From an uncultured bacterium (GTDB lineage: Bacteria > Cloacimonadota > Cloacimonadia > Cloacimonadales > Cloacimonadaceae): DNA of 6,014 bases. Both the position numbers and the translations under genes were made by a program. Shown here in pieces: positions 5,255 to 6,014 of the stretch (position 1 is its first letter; each line of letters begins with the position of its first letter). Below the pieces are notes generated by a model. It saw nothing but the letters and a program-made list of their open reading frames with translations, did no database searches and had not been told where the DNA came from. The DNA is taken from NCBI GenBank assembly GCA_937924555.1, contig CALDSN010000051.1:1-6014 (forward strand), in the 5' to 3' direction.

Positions 5255-6014
5255 ATGCGATATATATTTAAATTCCCGGATATTGGTGAAGGCTTGGAAG
5301 AAGGCAAGATTATTGAATGGTATGTGCAAAAAGGTGAGAGTATATCCTCTGGTGATGCTCTGCTAAAGATGGAAACAGATAAGGTGGTTACGGATATCCC
5401 CAGCCCCAAGAGCGGTGTAATAGCCCAGCTCTTTGGCTCTGTGGGGGAGACGGTTAAAGTTGGTAATGCTTTGGTGGAGATAGAAACCGAAGCAGCCGAT
5501 ACAGACACAACACAAGTTGCCACAAGTGAAGCTGTTGTGGAGGAGAAAGGCTTTGGCGTTGTCGGCACTATTGAGGTTGCAGGTGATGGTGCTTATCTAC
5601 CAGCAGGCAATGAAGGTCTCTCTTCAGCCTCAAGTTCTCCGGCTGCAAAGAAAGTCCTTGCTACACCTGTGGCAAGAGCTATGGCTAAGGAGCGCGGTAT
5701 TGATATAAACATTGTTCCAGGAACGGGACCAGCTGGGAGAGTTACTTCAAAAGACATTGACCGTTACAATCGTATTGATAAGACAACTCAGGATAAGCAA
5801 AACCAACCTGAAAAGTTGTCCCCAATCTCGCATACCGAAGTAGTACCTATTTCTCAAATTCGTAAGACTATAGCCAAGAACATGCTCCGTTCGAAGCAAA
5901 ATGCCGCTCACATGAGTGTGATGGATGAGGTGGAAGTTTCTGAACTGGTCAAAGCTCGGGCTATTCTGAATGACAAACTGGCAAACACACACCTCAGTTA
6001 TCTACCCTTCATTA
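5255..6014 (+). CDS. pdhC: Dihydrolipoamide acyltransferase E2 (pyruvate dehydrogenase), 3' truncated
   Basis: E2 is the structural core of the complex; its lipoyl arm carries the acyl group from E1 to coenzyme A. The 253 residues present show, in order: one lipoyl domain (about 1-78) with the lipoylated Lys43 in METDKVVTDIPSP; a flexible Ala/Thr/Glu/Ser-rich linker (79-130) interrupted by a GFGVVGTIEV segment (99-108); a peripheral-subunit-binding domain (about 135-168, ATPVARAMAKERGIDI and GTGPAGRVTSKDI), which would hold E1 and/or E3; a second polar linker (170-194); and the start of the catalytic domain (PISQIRKTIAKNM, 198-210). The window ends before the catalytic HxxxDG motif, so activity cannot be judged. 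GGGAGG (5244-5249) lies five bases before the ATG. Only ten bases separate it from E1 beta, so the three genes form one operon. E2 from a branched-chain complex remains possible. Confidence 0.95.
   Translation, partial: MRYIFKFPDIGEGLEEGKIIEWYVQKGESISSGDALLKMETDKVVTDIPSPKSGVIAQLFGSVGETVKVGNALVEIETEAADTDTTQVATSEAVVEEKGFGVVGTIEVAGDGAYLPAGNEGLSSASSSPAAKKVLATPVARAMAKERGIDINIVPGTGPAGRVTSKDIDRYNRIDKTTQDKQNQPEKLSPISHTEVVPISQIRKTIAKNMLRSKQNAAHMSVMDEVEVSELVKARAILNDKLANTHLSYLPFI

Noticed and set aside
3494..5568. Long open frames on the minus strand opposite the E1 alpha, E1 beta and E2 genes (for example 3494-3967 and 4972-5568).
   Set aside because: They lie antisense to strongly conserved enzyme genes, have no recognisable domains, and their residue composition looks like reverse-strand translation.
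5517..5708. A 63-codon + strand frame within the E2 gene.
   Set aside because: It is a shifted frame over the lipoyl linker and subunit-binding domain of E2, whose own frame is intact.
26..6014. A novel defence, mobile or otherwise undescribed multi-gene system.
   Set aside because: Every sizeable coding region matches a well-known family (RCK, TrkH, flavin reductase, 2-oxoacid dehydrogenase E1/E2) and no gap exceeds 135 bases; no transposase, integrase, repeat array or RNA gene is visible.

Overview
This window is ordinary housekeeping and metabolic DNA from a moderately AT-rich bacterium, probably a contig end from a metagenome assembly. Bases 1-25 are an Illumina TruSeq read-2 adapter remnant, not genomic, so biology starts at base 26. 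The genes look bacterial: good Shine-Dalgarno sites, ATGA stop/start overlaps, ATG starts, TGA used as a stop, and frequent ATA (Ile) and AGA/AGG (Arg) codons. The lineage cannot be fixed from the sequence. An anaerobic FCB-type lineage such as Cloacimonadota is only a weak guess.

Region 1 (26-2570, + strand) is a potassium-uptake operon. It holds the 3' part of a gene for an RCK/TrkA-N domain protein, a second gene for an RCK_N + RCK_C protein that overlaps the first by 4 bases, and a TrkH channel-type subunit 9 bases further on. The two small RCK proteins probably form the cytosolic nucleotide-binding gating ring for TrkH. E. coli puts comparable tandem RCK units in one TrkA chain; here they are split over two genes, and the second has an eroded dinucleotide-binding motif.

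Region 2 (2552-3034, - strand) is a single gene for a small FMN-binding flavin-reductase-like protein. It converges on trkH with a 19-base overlap of coding ends.

Region 3 (3035-3169) is a 135-base divergent intergenic region with two ribosome-binding sites, a weak promoter candidate, and a TGCTTA/TAAGCA inverted repeat that could be an operator.

Region 4 (3170-6014, + strand) is a 2-oxoacid dehydrogenase operon, most like pyruvate dehydrogenase: E1 alpha, E1 beta (4-base ATGA overlap), then the dihydrolipoyl acyltransferase E2 (10-base gap), which runs off the window before its catalytic motif. Together they would oxidatively decarboxylate a 2-oxoacid, pass the acyl group to the lipoyl lysine of E2, and form acyl-CoA. 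E3 is not in the window and may lie downstream.

I found no mobile element, CRISPR array, RNA gene or clearly undescribed system. The points most worth a second look are the adapter at the contig end, the split RCK pair with its degenerate second nucleotide site, and the palindromic element in the divergent promoter region.
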